Of a DNA stretch of 64,000 nt, positions 1-10,310 are shown piece by piece (the first letter of the stretch is position 1; every line of letters begins with the position of its first letter). Origin of the DNA: Anas platyrhynchos. Taxonomy: Eukaryota; Chordata; Aves; Anseriformes; Anatidae. The stretch is from assembly GCF_047663525.1 (NCBI RefSeq), contig NC_092603.1, positions 847,501 to 911,500 on the forward strand. Reading direction: 5' to 3'. The notes below the pieces were generated by a model. It saw only the letters and a program-made list of their open reading frames with translations, was not told the DNA's origin and did not search any database. Position numbers and translations under genes: made by a program.

Positions 1-870
1 ATTATCAGTTTTGGGAGCTGAACCCAATTATCAGCTCCAAATATTGCTCCAGATTATCAATTTTGGGAGTCGAACCCAATTATTGGCTCCAAATATTGCT
101 CCAGATTATCAGTTTTGGGAGTCGAACCCAATTATCAGCTCCAAATATTGCTCCAGAACACCGGTTTTGGGAGCTGAACCCAATTATCAGCTCCAAATAT
201 TGCTCCAGATTATCAGTTTGGGAGCTGAACCCGATTATCAGCTCCAAATATCGCTCCAGATTATCAGTTTTGGGAGTCAAACCCAATTATCAACTCCAAA
301 TATTGCACATCCTATCAGCTCTGGATCTTGCACCTGCTCCAGATATTGCTCCAGAATATCAGTTTTGGGAGTCGAACCCGATTACCAGCTCCAAATATTG
401 CTCCAGATTATCAGTTTTGGGAGTCAAACCCAATTATCAGCTCCAAATATTGCTCCAGATTATTAGTTTGGGGAGTCGAACCCAATTATCAGCTCCAAAT
501 ATTGCTCCAGATTATCAATTTTGGGGAGCTGAACCCGATTATCAACTCCAAATATTGCTCCAGATTATCAATTTTGGGGAGCTGAACCCGATTTTCAGCT
601 CCAAATATTGCTCCAGATTATCAGTTTGGGGAGTTGAACCCGATTTTCAGCTCCAAATATTGCTCCAGATTATCAGTTTGGGGAGTTGAACCCAATTAAC
701 AGCTCCAAATATTGCTCCAGATTATCAATTTTGGGAGTCAAACCTGATTATCAGCTCCAAATATTGCTCCAGATTATCAGTTTTGGGAGTCGAACCCAAT
801 TATCAACTCCAAATACTGCTCCAGAATCTCAGCTCTGGGTTTTTCAGCCCCAAATATTTGATATTAAACC
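1..870. repeat. Minisatellite, unit about 52 bp
   Basis: About 16 head-to-tail copies of a 52-bp unit, recognisable by CTCCAAATATTGCTCC followed by an ATTATCAG motif. Copies differ by a few substitutions and 1-bp length changes. The open frames across it are products of the repeat and not genes. It lies downstream of the last visible exon of the minus-strand TRIM gene, so it may be intronic. From 870 to 1298 I see nothing further. Confidence 0.9.
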
Positions 871-1298
871 AGAACTCGAGGTCTAAACGTGGCCCTGACG
901 CCGGATTTACCTTTCTGGTACCCCCCCAGGTCTTCCTCCAGGGAGCAAGCCAGGACATCTGAAAACAGAGAAAAAACCCAAAGATTTACAGCCCTGCGTC
1001 CAGCCCCTCCTTCCCCACCTCTTCTGGGCATTAAGAACTAATTAATGCCCTGAACACTTAATTAAAGCCCTGATTTAATCACTAATTAATTGTCTGCAGC
1101 TCTCCCTCCCTTAAGGGAGCTATAATGGGTCTCTAGGGTGAAAATTATTATTTTTTTTTAATTTCAATTAACGGGTGTTTGGTGAATTTGGACTTCCCAA
1201 CCCAATTTTGCCAGCTCTTGGGACGCCTGCCCCCCACCCAGGCTTCATTTTCTGCTCATGAAATCACTGTTTTTTGCCCCATTTTCCCCTCCAGGTAC

Positions 1299-4200
1299 CT
1301 TTGAGCCTCTCCACCACCGCTTCCAGGGCGTTGTTTTTTTGGGAGAAGTCCTCGAGCTCCGCTTCGAGCTCCAGCGGCCGCGGCCTCTGCTCCGTGCTCC
1401 TCGTTGGGGGGAAAATCAGAATATTTAACACCACCGCTCCTGGCCAGAAAACCCCAAATCCCCCCCAAAAATGTGCTGTAAAGCCGGGGAGAAGCAAAAA
1501 ATAGAGGATTTTGTGCCCAAAAATAGAGGGTTTTGTGCCCCAAAATAGAGGATTTCATGGCGCAGAAATAGAGGATTTTGTGCCCCAAAGTAGAGGAGTT
1601 TTGTGCTCCAAAATTGAGTTTTGGTGGTGTTTTTTTTGGTGCCCAAAAATAGACAATTTTATGGCCTAAAAATAGAGGGTTTTATGACCCCAAAGTAGAG
1701 GTATTTGGGCCTCCGAAATAGCAGAGTTTTGTGCCCCCAGAATAGAGGGGGTTTGGAGCCAAAAATAGAGATTTTTTTATGCCCCCAAAATAGTCTTTTT
1801 GTGCCCCCAAAATAGAGGAGTTTTGTGGCCTCCAAGTAGGGGATTTTTGTGGCCCAAAATAGAGGAATTTATGGCCCCAAAATAGAGGTTTTTTTGTGCC
1901 CCAAAGTAGCCAGGTTTGGGGCCCCAAAATGGAGTCCTTTTTGTGCCCCCAAAGTAGAGGGGTTTTGTGCCCAAAAATAGAGGATTTTATGGCCCAAAAA
2001 TAGTGGGTTTTTTTTGTGCCCAAAAATAGGTTTTTTTGTTTTTTTGTGCCCCCCAATATAGAAGATTTTATGGCCCAAAAACAGAGGGTTTTTGTGCCCC
2101 CAAAATAGAGGGATTTTTGCCCCAAAGTAGAAGTTTTTTGTGGCCCCAAAGTAGCAGAGTTTTGTGCCCCAAAAATAGCGGATTTGTGCCCAGAAATGGC
2201 GTCTCAAAGCGATGTTTTTTGCCCCGCGGAGAGACCCCCCCCCGGTACCTGCTGGGGGCGACTCCGGCGTCCTGGGGGGGAGGAAAGAAAAGAGATACTC
2301 AGGCACTATTTTTGTGCAAAAAAAAGTGAAAATTGGGATTTTTTAGGGAGGATTTTGGCTCACCCATGGATTTCCACCTCCTTGCCAGCCCTTGGCTTCC
2401 TCCAGCCCCCGCCGCAGGTGGCCCAGGCGGGCCAGTAGCCACGATTCCTGCTGGCCCACGAGCCCCCGCAGCCCCCCCAGCACCGCCAGCAGCTTTTGCC
2501 TCTCCGCCTCCACTCGTGCCTGGGGAGGCAAAAAAATAAAAGAAATTAAAAAAAAAAAAAAAAAAGAGGTTGGCAGCAGGGAAAAGGGCCAAAAGCCACG
2601 TTTTTTGCCCTAAAAATATGTGGCACCCACCATCAGCGACTGCTGGGCCCCCCCTGGGGGTGTCAGCAGCGTGGCCGCTCGCTCGTCCTCTTGCCTTTTA
2701 TTTTGGGGGGGTCCGAGGTGCTCCTGGGGTCTGGAGGAGGATGGGGTGGGTTCCTGCAGGGGGTGGGAAAAAGGGGTGAGAAGCCCCAAAACGCCCAGAT
2801 TTGGAGGTCCCCTTGGCTGAGCTCCAGAAATCCCCTAAAAGCCCCCCCCCAGGTCCCATTAATCTCCCCCGTTTCCCTCCCTTGTGAGACCCTTTTGGGG
2901 CCCCCCTTTTCTCCTATGGTTTTTGGGTTTAAATCGCTCATTTTTGGCTGCCAACCCCTCCCACTTCTTCCAAACTCGCTCAAAACTCTCCAAATTGCAG
3001 CGTTTCAGCCCAATTTCCTCTCCCAGATGGGAGGGAGGGCAGAGAGCTTCGCCCCCCGGCGGAAAAGCTGAGCTTTAGGGGAAAATATTTTTTTGGGGGG
3101 GGGATTTGGGGAGGGAAAGGGCAAATCTCTCACCTCCAAGCATTTTTTGGGGGGGAGATTTGGGGAGGGAGAGGGCAATCCTCTCGCCTCCAAGCATTTT
3201 TTGGGGGGGGGGATTTGGGGAGGGAAAGGGCAATTCTCTCGCCTCCAACCATTTTTTGGGGGGGGGATTTGGGGAGGGAGACGGCAATTCTCTAAACTCC
3301 AAGCATTTTTTGGGGGGGGATTTGGGGAGGGAAAGGGCGATTCTCTCGCCTCCAAGCATTTTTTTGGGGGGGGGATTTGGGGAGGAGAGGGCAATCCTCT
3401 CGCCTCCAAGCATTTTTTTGGGGGTGATTTGGGGAGGGAGAGGGCAATTCTCTAAACTCCAAGCATTTTTTGGGGGGGGATTTGGGGAGGGAAAGGGCGA
3501 TTCTCTCGCCTCCAAGCATTTTTTGGGGGGGGATTTGGGGAGGGAGAGGGCAATTCTCTCACCTCCAACCATTTTTTTGGGGGGGATTTGGGGAGGGAGA
3601 GGGCCATTCGCTCGCGTCCAAGCATTTTTTTGGGGGGGGATTTGGGGAGGAAGAGGGCAATCCTCTTGCCTCCAAGCATTTTTTTTGGGGGGGGGGATTT
3701 GGGGAGGAAGAGGGCAATCCTCTCACCTCCAAGCATTTTTTTGGGGGGGGATTTGGGGAGGGAGAGGGCAATTCTCTCACCTCCAAGCATTTTTTTGGGG
3801 GGGGATTTGGGGAGGGAGAGGGCAATTCTCTCACCTCCAAGCATTTTTTTGGGGGGGGATTTGGGGAAGGAGAGAGCAATCCTCTCCCATCCAAGCATTT
3901 TTTTGGGGGGGGATTTGGGGAAGGAGAGGGCAATCCTCTCGCATCCAAGCATTTTTTGGGGGGGGGATTTGGGGAGAAGAGGGCAATTCTCTCTCCTCCA
4001 AGCATTTTTTTGGGGGTGATTTGGGGAGGGAGAGGGCAATCCTCTCCCATCCAAGCATTTTTTTGGGGGTGATTTGGGGAGGGAGAGGGCAATTTGCTCG
4101 CATCCAAGCATTTTTGGCCGCGGGGCCTGGCTCACCCGATCCTCGAGGGGCTCGGCAGGGGGGACGCGACGCTCGAGGTCTCCGCCAAGGCACAAATCCT

Positions 4201-4459
4201 CGCCCTCCACCAGCTCCCGCACCGCGGCCACCACGTTGGCCAACTGCCGGTTGGGGCAAAATCCTCCCGGGGGGAACGGGAGGCGGCACAGGGGGCAGGA
4301 TCCGGCCCCGTCTTGGCTTTTTTGGGCGCAGCGGGCGACGCAGGAGCGGCAGAAGTTGTGGCCACAAGGCAGGAGCATCACGGGCCGGTGGAAAAAATCC
4401 AAGCAGACGGCGCAGGTGGCTTCCTCCCGGAGGTTTTTCACCGCGTTTCCTTGGGCCAT
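1299..4459 (-). CDS. TRIM-type RING E3 ligase, partial (B30.2 exon beyond the left edge)
   Basis: Probable E3 ubiquitin ligase. Exon 1 (4459-4136, 108 codons) starts at an ATG in good context (MAQGNAV) and carries a complete C3HC4 RING: C16, C19, C32, H34, C37, C40, C55, C58. It ends at a GTGAGC donor; no B-box follows the RING. Later exons read on the minus strand: a weakly supported 57-nt piece (2687-2631), a coiled-coil exon of 156 nt (2519-2364, CCCCAG acceptor, GTGAGC donor), a 23-nt exon (2271-2249) and a 101-nt linker exon (1399-1299, ending ERLK plus one base). The 23-nt exon and the phases (0, 2, 1) match the TRIM/butyrophilin pattern and call for a phase-1 PRY-SPRY exon, not present before position 1. 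Exon 1 is sure, the distal exons likely, and the exact TRIM orthologue unknown. Introns are filled with minisatellites. Confidence 0.8.
1495..2200. repeat. Degenerate interspersed minisatellite in a TRIM intron
   Basis: Roughly 18-20 irregular copies of a 30-40 bp unit around TTTTGTGCCCCAAAATAGAG. It lies in the intron between the 23-nt exon and the linker exon of the minus-strand TRIM gene. Unit length varies, with many homopolymer changes. The minus-strand frames rich in Gly, Trp and Phe across it come from the repeat. Confidence 0.85.
3075..4118. repeat. Minisatellite, unit about 55 bp, in TRIM intron 1
   Basis: About 19 tandem copies of a 55-bp unit: CCAAGCATTTTTT, a run of G, GATTTGGGGAGGGA, then a GGGCAATCCTCTC block. 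It begins 18 bases inside the donor of the RING exon. Both strands stay open in several frames because the unit lacks stops in some phases, giving long spurious frames. The G-rich runs could form quadruplexes. Confidence 0.93.
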
Positions 4460-4974
4460 GGTTCCGAGGAATTGTTGAGGCCACCGGAGAAACGCCCACG
4501 GCGAGGGGCCGGGCGTTGGGTTTTTTCCTGGAAGCCCGGCCGTAAACGCAGCGGGGTTTAAAGCGAAAGGAAAAAAAATAAAAATAAATAAATAAATAAA
4601 AAGAAACCCCACCCAAGAAGCGAAAAGGAAGAGGAAGCGGAGGCTTTCAGGCTCTTTTTCTCCAAAAGGAAAGCGAATTATGAAATAAATGCATTTATTT
4701 ACTAATTAACTCAGCGAACCAAGCTAGGCAAGGGTTTCTAACTTAAATATTCACTTTTAGAGATCGTAACCCACTTTTTTTTAAAGGCTTATCAAAAAGT
4801 TTTTATAGTTATGAATTATGCTGATAAAAAATAAAATAATTCAAATAAAGCTGTAAAAACAACGGGTTTCTGAGCCGCAAATTAATCTGAGTTGGTTTTT
4901 GTCCTCGAAAACCACAGAAACTCCCCGGAGGTGGCTCGCAGCAAGGGTAAAAAGAGGCAGGAGTGGTGCAAAAA

Positions 4975-5205
4975 CCCCAAAGGCATTTGCTAAAAATTAA
5001 AATAAAATATAATATAATAAAATAAAATAAAATAGAATAAAATAAAATAGAATAAAAATAAAATAGAATAAAATAAAATAGAATTAAAAAATAAATAAAA
5101 TAAAATAAAAAAATAAAAAATAAAAATAAAATATAAGAGAATAAAATAAAATAAAAGAATAAAATAAATAAATTAAAAAATAATAATAAAATAATAAAAA
5201 TGCTG
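4975..5205. repeat. A-rich simple repeat (AATAA-type)
   Basis: Imperfect AAAATA/AATAA tracts in the first intron of the minus-strand TRIM gene. A shorter tract of the same kind lies at 5455-5536. No gene is visible. Confidence 0.9.
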
Positions 5206-5230
5206 CCAAACCCCGTTAATAAACCCCAAA

Positions 5231-5445
5231 AGCGCCCCCCTGAGAGGCGGGGCCGGAGGGGCCGAGCTAGGCTCACCTTAGCGGATCTCAAAGGCGCGTT
5301 CTCATTGGTTTGTGACACGCAGCCAATAGGAACGCGCAGCTCGGCGGACAGCCAATAGAAGGGGGCGTTTCTGATCCCCCTCCCCGCGCCGCACATGCGC
5401 TGGGGGAGGACTCGAGGGGCCGTTGGTGCGCGAGGATGGGGCGCG
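5231..5445 (-). promoter_or_regulatory. CpG-rich promoter and non-coding first exon of the minus-strand TRIM gene (putative)
   Basis: A CpG-dense island stands out from the AT-rich repeats on both sides. It holds three CCAAT elements: ATTGG near 5306 and CCAAT near 5323 and 5351. On the minus strand a CTAAG|GTGAGC donor ends a possible untranslated exon at 5277, and a CTTCCAG acceptor lies about 50 bases upstream of the RING-exon ATG. Assignment to this gene is inference from position and orientation. Confidence 0.5.
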
Positions 5446-5590
5446 AGAAAACGTTAAAAAATAAATAAATAAATAAATAAAAATAATAAAAAATAAAAAT
5501 AAAAATAAAAATAAAAATAAAAATAAAAATAAAAATGGAAAAGAAATCCTGGCAGATCTCGAGGTGGAAAAAAAATAAAGAAAAAAAAAT

Positions 5591-5762
5591 CCTTTCCTTT
5601 CCTTTCCTTTCCTTTCCTTTCCTTTCCTTTCCTTTCCTTTCCTTTCCTTTCCTTTCCTTTCCTTTCCTTTCCTTTCCTTTCCTTTCCTTTCCTTTCCTTT
5701 CCTTTCCTTTCCTTTCCTTTCCTTTCCTTTCCTTTCCTTTCCTTTCCTTTCCTTTCCTTTCC
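5591..5762. repeat. (TTTCC)n microsatellite, about 34 copies
   Basis: A practically perfect pentanucleotide tract with no visible interruption, so probably young or highly mutable. The Lys-Gly-Lys-Glu-Arg frames on the minus strand are artefacts of it. It directly abuts the CR1 element on its right. Confidence 0.97.
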
Positions 5763-5784
5763 CCACCATTAACACCAGCGACAG

Positions 5785-6059
5785 GACCCGCGGGAATGGA
5801 GTTAAGCTGAGGCAGGGGAAGTTTAGGCTGGACATCAGGAAGGGGTTCTTCACAGAGAGAGTGGTTGCACACTGGAACAGGCTCCCCAGGGAAGTGGTCA
5901 CTGCACCGAGCCTGACTGAATTTAAGAAGAGATTGGACTGTGCACTTAGTCACATGGTCTGAACTTGGGTAGACCTGTGCGGTGTCAAGAGTTGGACTTG
6001 ATGATCCTTAAGGGTCCCTTCCAACTCAGGATATTCTATGATTCTATGATTCTATGATT
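5785..6059 (+). mobile_element. CR1 LINE, 5'-truncated 3' end
   Basis: The segment matches the avian CR1 3' region: a tract of the form AGGCTGGACATCAGGAAG, then a CTTGATGATCCTTAAGGG block, and the family's diagnostic tandem ATTCTATG tail at 6033-6059. Only about 275 bp remain, with no ORF2 domain, so it is a dead, 5'-truncated copy. It is followed by a (CCCCTTTT)n tract to about 6125. Confidence 0.92.
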
Positions 6060-6533
6060 CCCCTTTTCCCCTTTTCCCCTTTTCCCCTTTTCCCCTTTTC
6101 CCCTTTTCCCCTTTTCCCCTTTCCTCCAGGAAACTCCTGGCACAGGGCGTTAATCACCAGGAGGGTAATTTCAAGCTTAATTAAATCTTAGTTAAATCTT
6201 CAGCTACTTCTCCCTCCCAAGAGGGAGCCCAACTTGCAAGCAGCAGCAGCAGGGGAATCCAGAGCTGTGCTGGATAAAAATATTCCCGCAGAAACTGTTA
6301 TTTCTCTCCATCTCTAATTTTTAATTTCTAGAAGGAAATTAAATTACATGTGGACGCAAGCCCATATCTCTTCTTACGTGAGGTTTATTTTTCACTTATA
6401 AGCATATTTTGGAGCTCCAATGTCTCGGAGCAAGGATGTTTTGCACCTGCTGGATGCCTGCTCCCGTGTTTGGCTTTTTGGGATAAATTCCTGCACTTTA
6501 GGAGACTTTAACTCGGCTTTTCTGGATCCAGAT

Positions 6534-6642
6534 AAAATAAAATAAAATAAAATAAAATAAAATAAAATAAAATAAAATAAAATAAAATAAAACAAAACAA
6601 AACAAAACAAAACAAAACAAAATAAAATAAAATAAAATAAAA
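6534..6642. repeat. (AAATA)n simple repeat
   Basis: A regular TAAAA pentamer tract with an inner block of CAAAA. The 6126-6533 stretch before it is ordinary AT-rich spacer in which I see no gene. Confidence 0.93.
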
Positions 6643-6836
6643 AAGCCATGGCTTTTCTGGAGCTATACTGCTGGGGAGCTACGGAGAAGGGGTGAACCTG
6701 CCTCCGGCCGTTCCCTTCCCAGGACGCGAAGATGCTGTTTTGGGGGAGAAATGCCCCATTTTGGGGCGGAAAAATGCGTTTTGGAGGCAGCGGGAACCCA
6801 ACCGGGGGTGGAGGGGGGGGGAGCAGGGGCGCGCGG

Positions 6837-6918
6837 CGGTTGACTCTGTCGCGTCCGCCGGGGAAGGGGGGGGGGGGGGGACGTTGACTCGGTTCCGTCC
6901 GGCCCGGTGCTATATAAA
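6837..6918 (+). promoter_or_regulatory. Promoter of the H1-like histone gene
   Basis: A clear TATA box, TATATAAA, lies at 6911-6918, about 140 bases upstream of the histone ATG. Upstream are two copies of a GTTGACTC motif, each followed within a few bases by CGTCCG, at about 6839 and 6883, separated by a G run. The duplicated element is an observation; no known factor is assigned. I do not see the classical H1 AAACACA box. Confidence 0.65.
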
Positions 6919-7060
6919 GGGGCCGCGGGGGCCCCCCCGCCCCGCAGTCGGAGGTCGGCGGCGGCGAGTGCGGGGAGCGGAGCGGAGCGGAGCGGAGAGA
7001 GGGGGGAGCGAAGCCTCGAAGCCGGCGGTTGGGGGGGGGGGCTCCGGTGTGGTACCGGCC

Positions 7061-7597
7061 ATGCCTCGCGGCAACACCTTGTCCCAGCCTTCCACCTCCC
7101 GGGCGGGTTTAGCGGTGCAGCTGCCGAAGAAGCGGGGGCGGCCGTCGCTGTCGGATCTGATTCTCCGCGCCGTCTGCGTCTCCACGGCTCGCAAAGGCGC
7201 CTCGCTGGCTCTCATCAAGAAGACGCTGGCCACCGAGGGGTACGATGTGGTGAGGAACGGCAGCCGCCTCAAGGCGGTGCTCAGCGGTTTGGTTACCAAG
7301 GGGCTCCTGCAGCGCGTAACCGGCACGGGCATCGCCGGCTCGTTCCGTATCGGCCGCGTCGGTAAAGAGCGCGTGGAGGGAGCCGCGAGGAGCGGGAGGG
7401 CGGACGGCAAAAGCCGCCAGCGCCCCGCGGGGAAGACGAAAGGCCCGAGGCGCGCTGTCAAAGCCACCCCGCAGCGGCTGAAGAAGCCGAGGAGACCTCG
7501 GGGCAAGACCGCGGCGGCACCAGCGGAGCCGGCGGCCGAAGGTGCGGAGGCGGCCGAGCGCCCGGAGGCGGCGGCGGCGGTTGAGGAGGAGCGTTAG
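7061..7597 (+). CDS. Linker histone H1-like variant, 178 aa, intronless
   Basis: Predicted nuclear linker histone that binds nucleosomes and linker DNA. The winged-helix globular domain covers about residues 28-98: RPSLSDLILRAV, ARKGASLALIKK, GYDV, NGSRLKAVLSGLVTKG and TGTGIAGSFRI align with the H1/H5 fold. Just before it is KKRGRP, an AT-hook-like core that replaces the usual Lys/Ala-rich lead. The C-tail (about 80 aa) is basic at first and ends acidic (Glu/Ala-rich, AVEEER), and is shorter than in typical somatic H1 (190-225 aa). The frame is open upstream of 7061, but I chose this ATG because it lies downstream of the TATA box and starts an H1-like N-terminus. A histone stem-loop follows. 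The divergence suggests a specialised variant; expression is unknown. Confidence 0.85.
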   Translation: MPRGNTLSQPSTSRAGLAVQLPKKRGRPSLSDLILRAVCVSTARKGASLALIKKTLATEGYDVVRNGSRLKAVLSGLVTKGLLQRVTGTGIAGSFRIGRVGKERVEGAARSGRADGKSRQRPAGKTKGPRRAVKATPQRLKKPRRPRGKTAAAPAEPAAEGAEAAERPEAAAAVEEER

Positions 7598-7615
7598 GAG
7601 CGCGGTGGAAGAAAG

Positions 7616-7662
7616 CAATAAAACCTTAAAACTTTAAACCCAAAGGCTCTTTTAAGAGCCAC
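7616..7662 (+). terminator. Histone mRNA 3' stem-loop plus nearby polyadenylation signal
   Basis: GGCTCT-TTTA-AGAGCC at 7645-7660 is a perfect 6-bp stem with a 4-nt loop, followed by ACC. This is the signature of replication-dependent histone mRNA ends, read by SLBP and U7 snRNP. An AATAAA at about 7618-7623 lies between the stop codon and the stem-loop, so a polyadenylated form is also possible. Confidence 0.9.
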
Positions 7663-7904
7663 CCCCCAGAGCTCAGCAGAGGGGCTGTACGCGCGGGGTG
7701 GCCGGAGCTGATGACAGCACGGAGGCAGCGCCGCTCGCTCGTCAAGGCTTCCCCGACGGGCGCACGGCGGCAGGGAAAGAGGGAGGCGGGGAGGGAGGGA
7801 GGTGCCGCCCGCGGTCCCTCAACGAGCCCCGGGGAGCGGCTGCGGATCCTCCGCCGGCGGAGCCCGGAGCCCTCGGGGCGGGGAGCGCGCCGCTTGCCCG
7901 GCTC

Positions 7905-8045
7905 CGTGTGAGGTTCTCACTCCGGTCCGCACCTCCCTATGCGCGGAGCGGACCTGCCGGGTGCGGTTCTCAACCCGGTCCGCACATCCCCCCATGCATG
8001 GTGCGGACCTGCCGGGTGCAGTTCTCAACCCGGTCCGCACCCGAC
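7905..8045. repeat. Three-copy tandem repeat with internal inverted repeats
   Basis: About 60-bp copies of the form GTTCTCAACCCGGTCCGCAC ... GTGCGGACCTGCCGGGTG. GGTCCGCAC and GTGCGGACC are perfect inverted repeats, and CCGGGT/ACCCGG can pair across GCGGTTCTCA. The stretch 7700-7905 before it is CpG-rich without a recognised gene; a T-rich tract follows at 8116-8153. Confidence 0.75.
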
Positions 8046-8231
8046 CGCAAGTCCTCCTCCCACCCTACCCCCCTGCCCCCTTGGATGCCAACCAGGAAGG
8101 AGAAAATAATAAATTGTTTTTTTTTTTTTTTCTTTTTTTCTTTTTTTTTTTAAACAAACCCATCACCCGCACAGAAAAAAGGCGGTTTGAACCCATTTAC
8201 AGCCGGGAAGGGGGGATGCCCGGGATCCCTC

Positions 8232-10310
8232 TCAGAATCCGCTTATCTGCGCCTTCTCCTCCACCTCCCACGAGCAGCGCCGCGGAGCAGCCCCCTCGCA
8301 GCCCAGGGCGCCCGGAGCCTCCTCGCATCGCTGGGGTTCCCTGGCTTTCTCCTGCTCCTCGTCCCACCGCACGCTTTTTCTGTCCCCCAAAACCTGCGGG
8401 GGAGCCGAGCCGGGATCTGGCGTCCCCTTTGCTGAGGGGGAGACCCGCGCAGGTCAGAGGCAAAGCCCAGGAAAAGCTGAAGTAAGAAAAAAAGCTTTAA
8501 ATAATAATAATAATAATATTAATAATAGCTTCCTTACCCTTTTCCTCAGTGCTCAGGATTTTCCCTGTTTCCAGCTTCGGTTTGGGTCTCCCTGGGTCTG
8601 GAAGGAAGGAGGTAGGGAGGTGGTGGATGCGCCTCAATCGCTGCCTCCTTCCCCCAAACTCCTTTTCCTCCTAAAATTACCTCGCAATTCTTTCAGAGCC
8701 TCCTCGAGGGCAGCGTGCTGGCGGCGGCAGGAGCGCAGGCTCTTTTCCAGCTCGGGGGGAAGCTGCGGCCTCGCTTCGTTCCAGCTGGGGAGAGAAATTA
8801 CAGCGGTGGACTCGGCGCGAGGGTTGGGGCTAAACCCGTGCAGGTAACAAACCCAAAAAAATGGGGGCTGAGGGTTTTGTAGTGCTGAGAAGCAGAAAAG
8901 TGGAAGTGGCGGCGCTGGTTTCATCCCCGGAGGGTGAAGCTTTGGGGTTTTATTGGCTTCGAAGCAGGGTAATGAGGTGTGGAAGCGATGGGGCGCCGCG
9001 TACCTGCTCAGGCCGCTCCCGGTATCCTAAAAAGGGGGAAAAAAAACAGGATTAAGGGCCCCGTGTGTGGATTTTTGGGGGGTTTTACCTTCATCCTGGG
9101 AGCCTCACCTGGGGCAGCCGCCCGGCCTCCAGCTGCCCGATGAGGCCGTGGAGCCGCGCGATTTCCTCGGCCACCCGCGAGGCTTTTTCCACCTGGGCGG
9201 CCTCGAAGGCGGCGTCGAGCTCGGCCAGGCGCTGCAGCACCGCGCGCTCCTTCTCGTCCAGCAGCCGCCGCAGCCGCTCGAACTCGCTCCCGATGCGCCG
9301 CCGCTCGGCCTCGCTCGTCTCCTGGGGGGGAAGGAAGCAGGAGGGGGAAACCTCCCCCCCTCGTGACCGCGCGTCTCCCCCCAGACCTGATTTATTTTCC
9401 TCCTTTTTAAGCTAAGGACAAAGCGTTTTGGTTGGAGCCGGGGGGGTTGGAAGGCTGGGGTAGAGTAAGATGTGGTTAATTAAAATTAAAAATGCTTTTT
9501 CTGCTCTTTTTCCCCTTCCATCACCATTCCTGCTTCATAATTAGCGCAAAAACCCAACCCAGAGCCTCGGAAAGTGAGCGTGGAGGGGAAAGTTTTTATT
9601 CCTTACTAATAAACTTCCCTTTGGGGGCTTGGTATGGAATTTAACGAAGCGATGCTGCTAATTAAAGCAATTTAAAGCGCTAATATGCAGGTGCACGGGG
9701 AATCGCAGCTGGGCGTGGAGGCAGCACTCACCAAACCTGCCTGGGATCCGCGCGGTCGGGCTCGACCGGGTGTGGGGCTTTGCAGGGCGCGTCGCGGGGA
9801 TGTTCCCGAGCGTTTCGGTCAGAATAAGAAGAAAAAAAAAAAATCCCAAAGCCCCCAACGGAGCTGCTGAACCACCGAGGGGCCCTTACCAGGTAGTCCA
9901 GGCGGCGCTTCTCGTCGGCCACTCTCCAGTCCAGAAACTCCGCTAAGACTTTCCGTAGGGATTGGAGGTGAGATTGGATTTTCTCCTAAATATAGACCCC
10001 AAAAAGATAAAAATAACGAAGTGATCAGCTTGGCTTGTTGGCTTTAAAATCCTCAATCAATTGGGGGAGGAAAGCAGCTTCCCAAAATCCACCTCTGGGA
10101 CCGGCTCCAGCTTTCTGCTTCTCGTCAGGAGCCAAATCTTTTTGCTTTTACACCGGAAAATGAAAAAATTTTCCCTTTGCGCCAGCCTCATCCAGCCGCC
10201 GAACCCAACGGGATGCCCGCAGCCAGCCTCACCTCCTCCTCCTCCTTCTCCTCCTCCTCCTCGTGCGTCCCAAAAAACTTCGTGGCCGGAGCCCGCAGCC
10301 GCTCGCCCAT
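8232..10310 (-). CDS. TRIM-like coiled-coil protein with truncated PRY, no RING or B-box (about 257 aa)
   Basis: Seven exons on the minus strand give one uninterrupted frame of 258 codons: 10310-10233 (26 codons, acidic end), 9985-9890 (96 nt), 9321-9109 (213 nt), 9026-9004 (23 nt), 8784-8681 (104 nt), 8597-8538 (60 nt) and 8431-8232. All have AG acceptors and GT donors with matching phases. The 96/213/23/104-nt series is the TRIM coiled-coil and linker pattern (ERLRRLLDEKERAVLQRL; PPELEKSLRS). The last exon reads as a degenerate PRY: DRKSVRW, then LGCEG, then SWEVE, and stops soon after, so all of SPRY is missing. The start ATG has G at -3 and +4. No RING exon was found between 10310 and the next gene. 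It may be a scaffold-like relic or a decaying gene; intact splicing argues against simple junk. Confidence 0.7.

Noticed and set aside
1-870. Regular repeats suggesting a CRISPR array
   Set aside because: Units are contiguous without unique spacers, and the context is avian nuclear DNA; it is a minisatellite.
3106-4545. 479-codon plus-strand open frame
   Set aside because: It is the 55-bp minisatellite read through, then the antisense of the RING exon. The repetitive Gly/Trp/Phe composition is set by the DNA repeat.
5288-5953. Lys-Gly-Lys-Glu-Arg-rich frames
   Set aside because: Product of the (TTTCC)n microsatellite and antisense CR1.
6692-7060. N-terminal extension of the H1 frame
   Set aside because: It would lie across the TATA box and a G-rich leader; the ATG at 7061 fits the H1 family.
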